A stretch of 64,000 bases of DNA, taken from the NCBI GenBank assembly GCA_007570785.1, contig ML664173.1, positions 13,115,933-13,179,932 of the forward strand. Direction: 5' to 3'. A model generated the notes under the pieces. It had not been told where the DNA came from. It worked only from the letters and a program-made list of their open reading frames with translations, and did not search any database. Made by a program: the position numbers and the translations under genes. The stretch is from Antilocapra americana. Its lineage: Eukaryota > Chordata > Mammalia > Artiodactyla > Antilocapridae. Of the stretch, positions 34,356 through 45,827 are shown one piece after another (position 1 is the stretch's first letter; every line of letters begins with the position of its first letter).

Positions 34356-34369
34356 GCGCCACCTGCTGG
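34356..34369 (-). promoter_or_regulatory. Strong CTCF-like core site
   Basis: On the minus strand it reads CCAGCAGGTGGCGC, a full match to the degenerate CTCF core CCASYAGRKGGCRS. The surrounding sequence is not a recognised SINE, so it looks like an independent site. Occupancy is not known from sequence. Confidence 0.6.
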
Positions 34370-35105
34370 TCAAGGTCAGCACTGCGCCTGGACCCGCGGC
34401 CCCAAGGGCGGTCAGGAGACCAAGGCTGAGACCAACCCCAACCCACTCCAGATCCAAGTCACTTTGGAGGCAGCAGCAATGACCCCACCTCCTAGAGCTC
34501 TGACTGCTGACTGCTCAACCTGTCGTGCAAGACGTAAGCCTAACATTCAAAATAAAAGGAAAAAACTAAGCTTCTCCTAAGGCACAGACACATAAAAAAG
34601 TGATTCCTAAAGGGTTTCTGCCAGACAGAAGTTTCTGCTACATAGGAGACAAAGCACTGGCCAGAAGATCAGAAGATCTGAGGTCTCATCCCATCCCTCA
34701 CATGCCCCTCCCTTAGCTGCGTGGCCCCCTCACTAGCAGCACCCCACCTCCCAAAAGAGGCCAGTCCCTATGTCAGGAACGGGATCCCCTCGTCTGCCCT
34801 CACCTCGACACTGATGCCACTGCCTGCTGTCCAGGGATGTGAACTGATCTGACGCCAAACGTACGTCATGGAGTCCAGAAGAACTGCAACCTCGTCCTCG
34901 GGCCCCATGCTGGGGACGTCCCCTCAGGGCCAGCTCTGACCTCCAGGGACAGGGATCAGCCTGAGAGCACTAAGGGCTCTGCTCACGAGGCGGACAGGGA
35001 GCCAGTCAGGGCGGTCTGGGGCACGCCAGCTTCTAGCTCATCTCTGGTCACTCCCTCCTCTCCTCAGTGTGAGATTTAGGGGCAGCCACGCGACTGGTCC
35101 TTGGG
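34370..35105. other. Single-copy intron sequence, nothing recognised
   Basis: No repeat or exon seen. Confidence 0.4.
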
Positions 35106-35304
35106 GGCTTCTCTGGTGGCTCAGTGGTAAATAATCTGCCTGCCAATGCAGGAGACACAGGTTCCATCCCCAGGTCGGGAAGATCCCCCTGGAAAAGGAA
35201 AGGGCAACCCACTTAAGTACTCTTGCCTGGAAAATTCCACAGACAGAGGAGCCTGGCAGGCTACAGTCCATGGGGCCACAAGGAACAACCGAGTGACTGA
35301 ACAC
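35106..35304 (+). mobile_element. Bov-tA SINE, full length
   Basis: Head 'ggcttctctggtggctcagt', B-box-like 'aggttccatccccagg', body, tail 'gagtgactgaacac'. Confidence 0.9.
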
Positions 35305-37429
35305 GTGTGCAGTCTTTGAGCTCCAGGTGACCTCAGGGTCCACCCAAGGACTCGGACCTAGAAAGAAGACAGTGACGCACGGCAGACTCGGCTTCCTTTA
35401 ACCGCTCCTGGAACCAGGGATGAAATGGAGGGTCTGGGGCAGGCAAGGCACTCAGGATTAGAGGAGCTGGCTCAAACGTCTTCCGGAGGGTGGGGGGAGT
35501 GAGGGGAGACTGCTCCCCAAAAAGTGTCAGGGGAGGGGCTGGGGGAGGAGGGAAGGGCAGAATGAGTGACTTTCCCCGCCCTGACTCCCCCACACCCGCC
35601 TACCCTGCTTCCCACCTGGCCCCCTTTCCCCTCCCTCCTCCCACAGGCTGAGAAAGTGTGTCACCGGGAAAAAATGCCATCTTCCCGGGAGGGAGGGGGA
35701 GGAAGGGGTGAGGGAAGACTTTGACTGCGTGTCTGTGGGGGCCGGGGTAAGAACCCAGAGGTTTCTGAGCTTCCCAGCCGGGAAGGCCATGACCTTGACA
35801 TCAGTCTCCTCTCAGCAGGCTCGAGACAAGCTGCGGGGCAGGAGACACAGGCCACCACGCTCAGGACGGCTTGGCTGGGGGGCTGCCAAGAGAAGGGGCC
35901 CTGAAGATGCAGGCAGCGTCTCCCAACCTCAGACACCCTGTGGCTGGCTGGGCGGGTGGGCGCACCGGGACTGCTGACGCCCCAAACTTCCCATTTCGCT
36001 CCACCCTGGCTTGGAGGAAAGCCGTACCCTGCTCTCGCCTCCTCCTCCAGCCTCAAAGGTTAAGCTGCTGCCTTCTCTCCCTGCCTCCGCCCCCACTGAG
36101 CTGCCACGGCACCCAGCAATGGTGCACTTCACACTGCTATTACAGTGATTTATTTAGGGTTAATTTGGGGGTGCATCTCAATGCTGTAGGAAGCAGGAGG
36201 CCAACAGTCTTGGCAAGAAGCACAGTCACGCAAGGGCTGAGCCACGCCACTGCCGTCGCCTCTGCCTGTGGCCCCTCCGTCCTCACCCTGCTCTTCCCAG
36301 CCTGTGGCCTGCCCCTGACTCAGCCCTAAATCAGGTCCACTCTTCACTCAATCTTCCACCCCCTCCCATCCCCTTGGAGGAGATGTTCCTCCATAGGAAG
36401 GAAGTCCACAAAGGTGTTTATATCTATAGCAAATAAATCCTCGTGCTGCTGAGAAAGTTCTAGGACCCACAGCAGATTTCCCAACCTGGGGATCTCGCAA
36501 AAGGGACTGAGAACCCCCAGGGAATTTGACTTCAGAGGCCAGTGGGATTTGATTACAGAACTTACACAGGACTAGGGAGACAGACTCTTGGAGGGGACAA
36601 ACAAAACCTTGTGTGCCCCAGGACCTGGGAGAAAGGAGCCCTCCTGTGTGATCCAGTCCCCACCCCCCTCCCCCAGAGAGTCAGATAATGAGGCCAGGCC
36701 AGGCCAGGCTGTCACTGAGGAGTGGGACATCTCCGGAGGGATGCCCAGCACATGATGCCAGCTCTGCATCAGGGGAGACAGTCAGGGCCAGCTGCACGCA
36801 GATCAGCAGAAATGGAATAACTGGGCTTTATGAACTTCTGCCCCAACTCTCCACCTGGCCCACAGTGGCCTAAGGAAACTGCCACTTATCAGTCATTGGT
36901 TCATTAAACAAACACTGGCGCCCGCCATGTGCTATTCTGGAACTATGGACAGGAATACAAGGACCACTGTGGTGTTCATTCCCAGACTTCACAATTTGTG
37001 GCGAAACCACCCAGACACACCTAACCCACCCACAAGCAGAGGGAGCAAAGGTGTGCAGAGAGTCAGAGAAGACTTCGCAGGAGAGCTGGGGTTTGGCCAG
37101 GACCCCCAGCACCTAGCACAGTGCCCGACATTTGGTAGACAGACAGACAGATGGGCCAGTGGCCTAGGAACACAAGGAATGACCTGACAGGGAGAGGGTG
37201 GGGTAAAGAGATTCCAGGCAGACAAAGACCACGGCAAGTTGAAAGTGGACAGGGTGGACCTCGAAAGCCAAGCTAAAGATTTTATTTGGGGAAATTGGGA
37301 AGGTAATTAGGCTGTCTTTGACAAAGGTAATAAAATAATTTCAGGAAAAGCATCAGCTGAACTAGGCTTGATGTTTAAGATTATTTTGCTCAGAAAAGTC
37401 CTAGACGATCCAAACGATTATCTCTCTAA
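35305..37429. other. Mostly single-copy intron sequence
   Basis: 35390-36060 is GC-rich. 36125-36190 is AT-rich and repeat-free. 36698-36712 is a short GGCCA tandem. 36890-37130 resembles an old L2-like repeat. 37139-37150 is a short ACAG tandem. No exon. Confidence 0.4.
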
Positions 37430-37439
37430 GAGAATTTCA

Positions 37440-37614
37440 TGGACTTCCCAGGTGGGCCAGGGGTTAAAACTCCAGACTTCTAATGCAGAGGGTGTGGGTT
37501 TGATCCCTGGTCAGGGAACTAAGATCCCATATGCTCTGCTTCATAGCCAAAATAATAATAATAATAATAATTTAAATTAAAAAAGGGAAAAAAGAAACAA
37601 AATTTTTAAAAAAG
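37440..37614 (+). mobile_element. CHR-type SINE with (AAT)n/A-rich tail and target duplication
   Basis: 'Ggacttcccaggtgggccag', 'gggtttgatccctggtcagg', 'gaactaagatcccatatgc' then an AAT repeat and A-rich tail. Flanked by 'gagaatttca' at 37430-37439 and 37615-37624. Confidence 0.9.
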
Positions 37615-37624
37615 GAGAATTTCA

Positions 37625-38576
37625 GATGTAGTACAGTGAAGAGATCAGCTTTACTGATCTCTTGGGTACCATGAAATTCTAGCACATAGCTTGTAAAGCA
37701 GGGCCTGCTCTGTAGATCCTTGCAGATGGCTGCTCCAAGCCCTCCCCCTCCCCAGAATCACAATGAGTGGATCAGGCCAACAAAGGTCCACACCACTGGG
37801 CCCAGTCTGGGCTCCACACATCCCACAGGTCGCTGGCGTGAGTCTAAAGTAGTGACCAGGGCTAGGTACAGAACAGCCCTCAGCCCCTTTGTCTGTGCCT
37901 CCAGGGTCGGAATGAAGATCAGGCAAGTTTGAGGAGGCAGGCATTGGCCCTTAGGAGGAAGCACTGATTACAATTAGAGATGACTGATGATAGAACAGAC
38001 CATGTCAGGCAGCCCGTAGGAGAATAAGCTTCCTGTCACTGGAGGTAATCAAGCAGAGGCCCAGCGATGTCCTGGAAGTTACTGCACTGAGTGATCAGGA
38101 CAGCTCACTGATAAGAGCAGGGTGCTGGAACCGCATACTAACACTCCCTTTGGATGCTTTACCTGATCACTCTAAGCCTCCATCCCTCATCCACCAAATA
38201 GGCTTATTGATAGTACGTGTCTTGTAGGTTTACCATAAGGACTAAGTGAAGTAACCTGTGGGAAACAACAGAGCTGGGAGCAAACAGTAAACCCTCAACA
38301 AATGACAGCAAATATTAGATTGAAGCATATGAATCATACTAGGTTACAGGTCGAAGACAGCCTAAACATATCAACTATTTCATACCATGCAAGTAATATT
38401 TTTTACTAAAGGCCACTCAGATTCCTTCTAACCTCCCTGATTTCACACTGAAAGTTTCTATGCTCCCCACCTCTGTTGGATCCCCAGGGCCTGGGCCCAA
38501 GCTGAGAATTCGGCAGGGTCTTTCTGGAAACACACTGCACAGGAGGGGGCGGATCCCTCCTGGTGGAGGCGGGTAC
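37625..38576. other. Intron sequence downstream of the 38577-38780 exon
   Basis: 38090-38310 is MIR-like ('aagcctccatccctcatcc', 'accataaggactaagtgaag'). 38541-38576 is the donor side of the exon. Otherwise unrecognised. Confidence 0.4.
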
Positions 38577-38780
38577 CTCTTTGCCCAGGTCCTCGCGGAT
38601 GACCTGGCGGACCTCCTCCACGCTGCTCCGCGGGGCCTGGCTGTGCAGCACCTTCAGCGTGCTGGTGTACTCCTCCGGCAGCAGGTAGTCCAGAGCCCCC
38701 AGGTGCTGACCCACCTTGATGAACGTCCCCCGGTTGGCACAGCAGAGCTCACGGAGGCGCCTGGCAGAGCGGAGGTGCAC
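38577..38780 (-). CDS. ADCK1: ADCK1 coding exon with the KxGQ motif (internal, 68 codons)
   Basis: Internal exon of the AarF-domain-containing kinase 1 gene, a member of the ABC1/UbiB atypical kinase family found in mitochondria. Read on the minus strand it starts VHLRSARRLRELCC and ends IREDLGKE. The stretch FIKVGQHLG carries the KxGQ signature that in UbiB-family proteins folds over the active site, and LDYLLPEEYTSTL follows it. The acceptor is a pyrimidine-rich tract ending CTGCAG just above 38780. The donor is GAG followed by GTAC at 38576. Length is 204 bases, phase 0 at both ends, with no stop. From memory the human protein is nearly identical here, so an intact gene rather than a pseudogene is likely. 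The open frame runs on into both introns, but that extension is not coding. The preceding exon (the N-terminus, about 73 residues) was not found in the window. Confidence 0.96.
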
Positions 38781-38888
38781 CTGCAGGGAGACAGATGGGG
38801 CCAGAGAGACGTGAATGCTCACTGCCCACTGGGAGCTCTTCTCTTTTCCTGCCCACTCTGCTTGGACACCCTGATGTACCCCCCAGTG

Positions 38889-38909
38889 CACACACACACA
38901 CACACACAC
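38889..38909. repeat. (CA)n microsatellite close to the ADCK1 acceptor
   Basis: About 10 CA units lying 109 bases upstream (transcript sense) of the exon beginning at 38780. In the transcript it is a GU repeat. Confidence 0.95.
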
Positions 38910-39540
38910 CATCATTCCCCTTCAGTCTCCTGGTACCCAGACCAGTCAATTCCAATCACCAACTGCAGCCGGCCTCCTGACGTGGCCCAACACTTCTGAG
39001 AGCCTTTCCTTCAAAACTTACCTGGTCTGAGTCCCACTCCCACAGAAACAAGCATGTGTGGGGTTTTCAGCCAGTTCTAACCCACTTATGATTCATTCAA
39101 GGATACACTAAGTTCACGCATTTACCACCCACCCCTCAGCCATACTAACGATACTGTCCGTTTGTTTGGAGGTCTACAATTTCCAAAGATGTCGAATTAA
39201 TCCTTCCAGCCATTTAGGGAGGCCAGTACAGGTATCTTTAAGGAAAAGAAACTCAGATGTTTCAATTAAAAAGAAAAAGCTAATAAATGTCAAAGGAAGG
39301 TCTAGAAAGCACTTCAATGCTAGGGCTCTTTAACTCAGCAGACTTTAGCAGGGATCTCCTGTTACCTGGAAGAAAACTCCACGGTGGGGCATTAGGCACA
39401 TAGGGTGGGCGGCAGGGCAGGCGGTGCAAGACGGGCTGGCCTTACCTCCCAGCCTGAGGCTCACCCATCCCTCCGGAGTGGGGGGTGGCCCCCACCTGCC
39501 CCCCGGCTGCACATCCCCAGTCACCACCCCAACTCAGCTG

Positions 39541-39664
39541 CTGCTGCTGCTAAGTTGCTTCAGTCGGGTCCATCTGTGTGACCCCATAGATGGCAACCCA
39601 CCAGGCTCCTCCGTCCACAGGATTCTCTAGGCAAGAATACTGCCGCGAGCTGCCATTTCCTTCT
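39541..39664 (-). mobile_element. Bov-tA SINE fragment with target duplication
   Basis: Antisense body only ('gaccccatagatggcaaccc', 'aggcaagaatactgccg'). Starts with a short CTG run. Flanks 'ccccaactcagctg' (39527-39540) and 'ccccagctcagctg' (39665-39678) differ at one base. Confidence 0.88.
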
Positions 39665-39678
39665 CCCCAGCTCAGCTG

Positions 39679-40718
39679 AGGATCTTGGAATCGTGAGGGT
39701 CCTGCATTCCTGGAGCTATAGTTCCTGAGCAGGATGGAGCCAGGGGCACACACAGAGGACAAGGGCGCTCAGGGCTCTGCGGGAACCTGGTACCCTCTTC
39801 CTCCCATAGGTCAACCAGGAGAGTGAGTATTTATGATGGACTTATGCTCTCAAGTGCTACGAAGGATACTGACATAATTAAGAGCATGTTGGAGGCAATA
39901 TACCAGGGGAAGAGTTACATAATGGTAGGCAACAAAGATGGAAGAAACGTTCAGAGATTCTACCTGATTAGTTGCCAAGTGAACTGCACAGAGAACTGTT
40001 ACCTTAAGAATTAAAAAGAGAATGCTGCAGACCCAAATACCCTGGTCCCAGCAGCCAGGGAGCCCACCTACCCGCTCCCTCTATACCAAAGAGATGCCCC
40101 GGACCCCAGGCACTCGCAGGCTGCCCTTAGGCCCTGACAATCCACCCTTCCTTGCCATGCGCTGTGATACTGCACTGACTGTGTGCCATCTCTCCTTTGT
40201 CAGATGGGTCACTATTAGGCTTGGTCAACAGGGAGGCTTGGAGCTGGCGGGGATCACTGCAAGACCACAGCGGGACAAAGAGGCTCCCTTACCATCCCCA
40301 CTGGGCTGCTTCCAGCCCATCAGTCAGTGGGACAGGGGCTTGGGGGGGACCCCTTCGGCGACCCTCATGGACCAGCCCACCCTCCTAGTGCGCCCCTTCT
40401 GTGGACCAACTCAGGCCCATACACTCCAGCAAGTGCTCTGACCGCCCAGCAGGCAGCGCCTACACACTAGTTCTAGGTCATCTTCTCCTACAATCTCTCT
40501 GCCACCGGGCAGGCTGTGATCACAGCCCGTGTCTCCTTGTCTCCAGCCATCCCAGCCTTGGGGTACCCCCAGCCAAGTCTTCAGCTCTGTTCCTGTTCAC
40601 ACCCCGATCCTAGAGGAAACGGGGGCTTTATGCATTTACTACCTCTGTCCCCTTAGATTCTTCTTTCACTGCTTTTAGGAGTTAACTACCTTTTCCTAAT
40701 TAACACATTTTTACATTT
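39679..40718. other. Single-copy intron sequence, nothing recognised
   Basis: The 139-codon plus frame at 40022-40441 shows no known domain. Confidence 0.4.
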
Positions 40719-40730
40719 AAATTACAGATA

Positions 40731-40888
40731 TGGGGACATCTCTGATGGTCCAGTGGCTAAGACTCCAAGATCCCCGTGCAAGGGGCCCAGGTTGGATCCC
40801 TCATCAGGGAACCAAATCCCATACATTGCAACTGAAAGATCCTGTATGCGGCAATTAAGACCCAGCACAGCCAAATACATAATTATTA
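40731..40888 (+). mobile_element. CHR-type SINE, first of a tandem pair
   Basis: 'Gatggtccagtggctaagac', 'caaggggcccaggttgg', 'atccctcatcagggaacc', 'gacccagcacagccaaatac'. Confidence 0.85.
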
Positions 40889-41044
40889 GGACTTCCCTGG
40901 GTGGTCCAGTGATTGGGATTCTGCCTTCTAAGGCAGAGGACACAGGTTCGGTTCCTAGTCAAGGGTCTAGATCCCACATGCTGCGTGGTACAGCCAATAA
41001 TTAAATAACTAAAAGTTTTAAATAAATATTTTTTTAATAAAATA
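40889..41044 (+). mobile_element. CHR-type SINE, second of a tandem pair
   Basis: 'Ggacttccctgggtggtcca', 'caggttcggttcctagtcaa', 'tagatcccacatgctgcg', then an A/T-rich tail. 'Aaattacagata' (40719-40730) and 'aaatcacaggta' (41045-41056) may be a shared target duplication around both copies. Confidence 0.85.
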
Positions 41045-41056
41045 AATCACAGGTAT

Positions 41057-42360
41057 GACTAGTCCCTGGCTGATACAACCCGTGCAATTAACTGAATAGA
41101 TTAGGATTAAAAAGGAGAACCTTTCAGGTCAAGAGAACAACACAGCATGCATCTGTGTGTGTGAGTGTGTGTGTGTGTAAGACCTGCTCCACCATTTTCT
41201 TTAGACTAGATTCACATCTGCATTTCTCTCAGTCACTGGAAGAACTCAGAAAGCATTAGCCTCACACCAACAAGGCCTCCTACCGGGGAGGCAGCCCTGG
41301 CTCTGCTGCCTCCCTCCTGCGCCTCGAGCCAGTCCCAGCTCCGGTGTCTCCTGGCACAAAGTAACGGTCGCCTTCACACCATCTGGGCAATGCAGAGAAC
41401 CCCCTTTGGTCACACAGGCCCAGGAAGGCCGGTCTACCTCCGACTCACTGGTCACCTGGCACACCAGCCGCTGCAATCAGAGACCCCGTGTGTCCCCCGT
41501 AGACTCTGTTACCCCAGGGCAAGCCATGCATGAGCTGTAAACGTAGACTGATGACAACTATGGGTCACACACACAAAACTATCATCCACGAAACTGAATT
41601 GGCATCTACTGCAAATGGCACCCATATTTCAACCAACACACACAGAGAGTCCTACGGGGGTGAGGGACATTCCACTCACCAAAAAATGTAAATGCTCCTT
41701 GAAGGTCAAAAGACACCAATGCTGAATAACAGAGCAGGCATTCTGATCTCCAGGGTCTCTTTCCAGCTCCAGCTCCTACAGTTCCACTGTCCCTTAGGGA
41801 TCAGAAGGCAGGTCTCATTCACAATTTCAAGAAACTGCTGGCTTAGTGCAAAGTCCCTCTCTGAACATTCACCTCCTGCTTGCTGGTGACTTGAGACAGA
41901 AGACCGCCCTTCTCCTGCTCACTGAGCATCTTTGCTTCTGGGATCTATAATAATGAATCTTGTGACTCTATTTCCTCCGTGTGGATGTGTTTAAACTGCA
42001 CCTTCAATCAAAACACCCCAATGAGTTTCACTTCCCCAGTGGAAGCTTGGATGCCAAGAGAGCTGTCTGTGGACCCCATGTGGGTGGATTTTGCCCCACA
42101 CTCAGCAGGTCATAATCTGCACATTCTTAATTGGAAACACCAGCTCTGGCTTCTCAAAACAGGCTACCGCCCTACACATTGCGCACCCATTTGCTCACTG
42201 GCCCCAAGGCCTGCTCTTACCCAGCGCCTGGTTTCACGAGCTGGTTGGCTGTGCGTCACTGCAGCGTGCCCTCATTGCACAGTTCCCACACTCCTGGTTC
42301 CATCCCTGCCAAAACAGGGCAGGAACAGCTGGCACAATCTCTCTGCCCCTCCTCCAACTT
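41057..42360. other. Single-copy intron sequence with a short GT run
   Basis: GT run at 41155-41178. No repeat family or exon recognised. Confidence 0.4.
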
Positions 42361-42575
42361 CATTTTCACTCCCAGCCCAATAACTTGCCTTATGATGATC
42401 TCATTACCAATAACCTTGTTGTAATGAGCTTTAATCTGCCTCATATTAATTAAAAGCATTGTCATTAGCCAGCTTGGGTTCAGATTTGAGGGGAGGAGGG
42501 AGCGGACAGTGAATAGCTAATAAGATCAACTCAATACTAATTAATTATTGATTGGGAGGGACGGAGCCAAGGCCC
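42361..42575. promoter_or_regulatory. Dense TAAT-type site cluster (candidate conserved element)
   Basis: Repeat-free with 'ctcattaccaataacc', 'tgtaatgagctttaat', 'catattaattaaaag', 'gtcattagccagc', 'agctaataagatc', 'ctaattaattattgattgg'. Such clustering is typical of homeobox-bound enhancers. Inference from composition and motif density. Confidence 0.4.
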
Positions 42576-43849
42576 AAGGAGGGCAATCCCTTACGCGTGC
42601 CTAAATCCCGAAGAGTAGGGAAGAAAGGTACCAAAGCCAGCCTGAATCAGTAGGGCTCTGCCATCAGAACTGGGCAGTTGGGCAGTATCTCCAATGGAGT
42701 TTCGGGGTTTGGTGTGAGGCACAGCTGAAAGAGACAGACACACATACAACCCCACACATCACAGGAAGAGACAGTACAAGAGAAGGTCACAGGCAGACCC
42801 CAGAGCACACAGGCCCCTTGACAGATCCCTCCAGTCAAAGACTCAGCACCCAGAGGAAATGCACCGACAAGCAAACAGTGAGATTACAAGCATGCTTTTC
42901 TTTACAGGTCTCTCTGTAGTGCCCAAATGTCCTAAAACTAATATTTATCATATTAATAACAGAGGAGAATTTTTTAAAAAATAATCTCTTCTTCAACATC
43001 TTCTGGAAACAGAAAAGTCCAGCCCCAAATGCTCTACCACACAGACTGGACCAGCTTGGTGCAGAATCCGGCACTATTTCCCCAGTTCTGCAGGGTGCTA
43101 TGATCCACATGACTGTTTTTCATCACAAAAATGGAACTGCAACTCCTCCTTCATCCCCAAGAAATCAAGGCAGGACGGTCTCCAAAGTCCCTTTTTTGGA
43201 TGTCACCCTTTGCTTTAAGCTCTTACTTAATCAGCAAAGTAAAACTCATCATGTCTTGTGGGGGAAAAAAAAAAATCAAGTTGCAGTTCATAAAAGTTTT
43301 GAAGGAGCTTGACCACAGATTGAGTCCTACCCCTGAGCAGTGTCCTCTGTCGTGCCTCTGACTGACTATCTGTCGGGTAGATCCTGGTTACACTGAAGCC
43401 CTAAACTTGGCAGTTGCTGAAGCCATAATTGAGATGTCATCCTCAACATCTCTTTCCAAAGGGGGACCAGAATTACCTTCCTCATCTGAAGTAATAAAAA
43501 CTCGGTATCAGGAAAGGAAGGCGAGTGATTCCTGAGAGACGTGAGGCAAACACAGTGAACGTACGGTCACCCCAATTTACAGTACTGAGGGTTTCCAGGC
43601 CACAGTGCGGAGAAAGGGGAGCCAGGAAGAGTTGAAGACAGAGCTAAGAGTCCAGGAAGACCATAGCAGCTAGAGTGCGCAGGACAGAGTACTGGAGAGC
43701 AGAGAGCCACACAAAGAAAGAACTCTGAAGAGCTGGGTCCATCTCACATATTTGGCCGAGTAACAGTCAGCACATACACACAAGAAAACTACATAAGCCA
43801 GAAAGATAACAGCCACAGAAGACTAGGGTTAACAGTACCCCGTGTTCAT
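42576..43849. other. Single-copy intron sequence, nothing recognised
   Basis: No gene or named repeat. 43280-43360 and 43490-43760 are mixed. Confidence 0.35.
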
Positions 43850-44347
43850 ACAAGGTCTACTTCCACTAGCCGGACTAGAAACATCTCATAATTCTTGAGG
43901 CATTTGTTATAATACCCAGAAGAGGGGAATATCCCAAACTAAATACCAATCCATTCCCAAGCAACAAATACTAAAAGACTTGAAAAAAATCAACCTGTTT
44001 CCAAGTAACTTAACTGTGTCCCAGAACAAAACTCTAGAATATTTATAAAAATACAAACATATCTAGTATCCAAAAAGACAAAACTGCAATGTCTAGCACC
44101 TAATAAAATATTTACCAGGTATTCAAAGAAACAGAAAAATATAACACATTGCGAGAAAGAAAAAAAATCAATCAATCAAAACCAACTCAAAACTGAAACC
44201 CATACTAGTAAAAGAGGACAATTGTTATAATTGTACTTCATATGTTCAAAATGTTAAGCAGAGGCAAGGACAATATAAAAAAAAAAAAGAATGAGATCCG
44301 AGTGAAACCTCTAGAGACTATAATTTTTGATATGAAAAATACACTGG

Positions 44348-44447
44348 ATGACACTTTCCTGGTGGATCAGTGGTTAAGTCTCTGCACTTCCCATGCGGGG
44401 GGGGCAGGTTCTACCCCACAGGCCTTGCAACACATTCCCCCCGCCAA
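44348..44447 (+). mobile_element. CHR-type SINE fragment nested in L1, perfect 13-base duplication
   Basis: 'Actttcctggtggatcagtg', 'gttaagtctctgcacttccc'. Flanked by identical 'aaaaatacactgg' at 44335-44347 and 44448-44460. Confidence 0.9.
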
Positions 44448-45759
44448 AAAAATACACTGGGTAGGATAAATGGATGATTAGACATTGTAGAAGAAAAGCT
44501 GGTGAACCTCAAGTCCTAGTAATAGAAACTATTCAAAATGAAACAAAAAAAAAATTAACTTCTTTTAATGAAAAGAGCAGCAGTGATCTATGGGACAACT
44601 TCAAGCAATCTTATAAACACTGGAATTCTGGAATCCCCAAAAGAGAGGTCAGGGAGAGAATGAGGGGAAAAATACTTAAAGAAATAATAACTAAAATTTT
44701 TTTTAAATTTGATTTTTAAAAAATTATAAACCAATAGATTCAAGAATCTCAATAAGCCCCAAGCATAAGAAAGAAAGAAAACTGCATAATGAAGTTGTTC
44801 AAAATCAGTGATTAAGAGAAAATCCTGAAAGTATCCAGAGGAAAAAAGACACATTATAGAGAAAGGAACAAAGATAAAAATGATAGCAGATCTCTCAATG
44901 GCAACAGTATAAGCAGAAGTTAGTGGAGCAACATCTCTGAAAGCACTGAAAGAAAACCTAGAATTCTATACCCAGCAAAAACATCTCTTAAAGCCAAAGG
45001 TAAAATAAAAGCTCTTTGAGACACATAAAAGCTGATAGAATTCATCTCCCTACACTATAAGAAATTTTAAAAGCTAACCCTCAGGCAGAAAGAAAATGAT
45101 ACCAGAAACAAATACAGGTCTATTGATATATTAAGAAACAGAGAGACCAGAAATAGAAATTTCATAGGTAAACGTACAAGATTTCTTTTTTAGTACATAA
45201 ACAGTATAACATGAAGTTTATAGCATATGTAAATGCAAAAATGTATTAAAATAGCATAAAGGCTGGAAAGAAAGCAATTAAAGTATATTATTATAATGTT
45301 CTTTATGCTACTCTGTGAAGTAGTACAATGTCACTTGTATGTAGACTATGACAAGTTAAAGATGAGTGCCATAAACTGATGAATCACTAAAATAATAAAA
45401 AGAATTATTATTATACTCCAACAAAGGAGATAAAAATCGAACCATGAAAAAAATTCAATCCAAAAGAAGGCATGAGAGAAAACAAATAAAGCATAAATAG
45501 GACAAGTAGAAACATGTAATGAGGTGAAAAATGCAAATCTAACCAAGTCAATAACCTCATCAAATATAAGTGGTCTTAACACCGAAATTAAAAGCCAGAG
45601 ATTGTCAAATTGATTAAAAAAAATAAGATTCAAGTATATGTTATCTGTAAGAAACTGTCCTCTCAATATTAAAACACAAATAGGTTAAATGAAAAGGATG
45701 GAAAAGGATATACCAGGCCAATATCAATTAAAATAAAGCTGGAATGACTATGTATGTAT

Positions 45760-45827
45760 CAAAGAAACTCTGCCTCAAGGTGGTGTCACAGTTGAAGGAC
45801 ACCACTTAAGGAAGAAATATTGCTCTT
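45760..45827 (+). repeat. 68-base direct repeat, copy 1
   Basis: Same orientation and 65/68 identical to 47185-47252. Starts caaagaaactctg and ends ttgctctt. It contains the inverted repeat gtggtgtc...gacaccac around a short loop. No family recognised. It lies within sense L1 sequence. Confidence 0.9.

Larger units (their letters stand above)
9861..38576 (-). other. ADCK1: ADCK1 intron between the two recognised exons
   Basis: A 28,716-base phase-0 intron defined by the GT donor at 38576-38575 and the AG acceptor at 9862-9861 on the minus strand. No extra ADCK1 coding sequence is expected here, because the two flanking exons encode contiguous protein. Its content is described in separate entries. 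Confidence 0.9.

Noticed and set aside
38460..38999. 179-codon plus-strand frame
   Set aside because: Antisense shadow of the ADCK1 KxGQ exon and of a CA repeat (His-Thr run).
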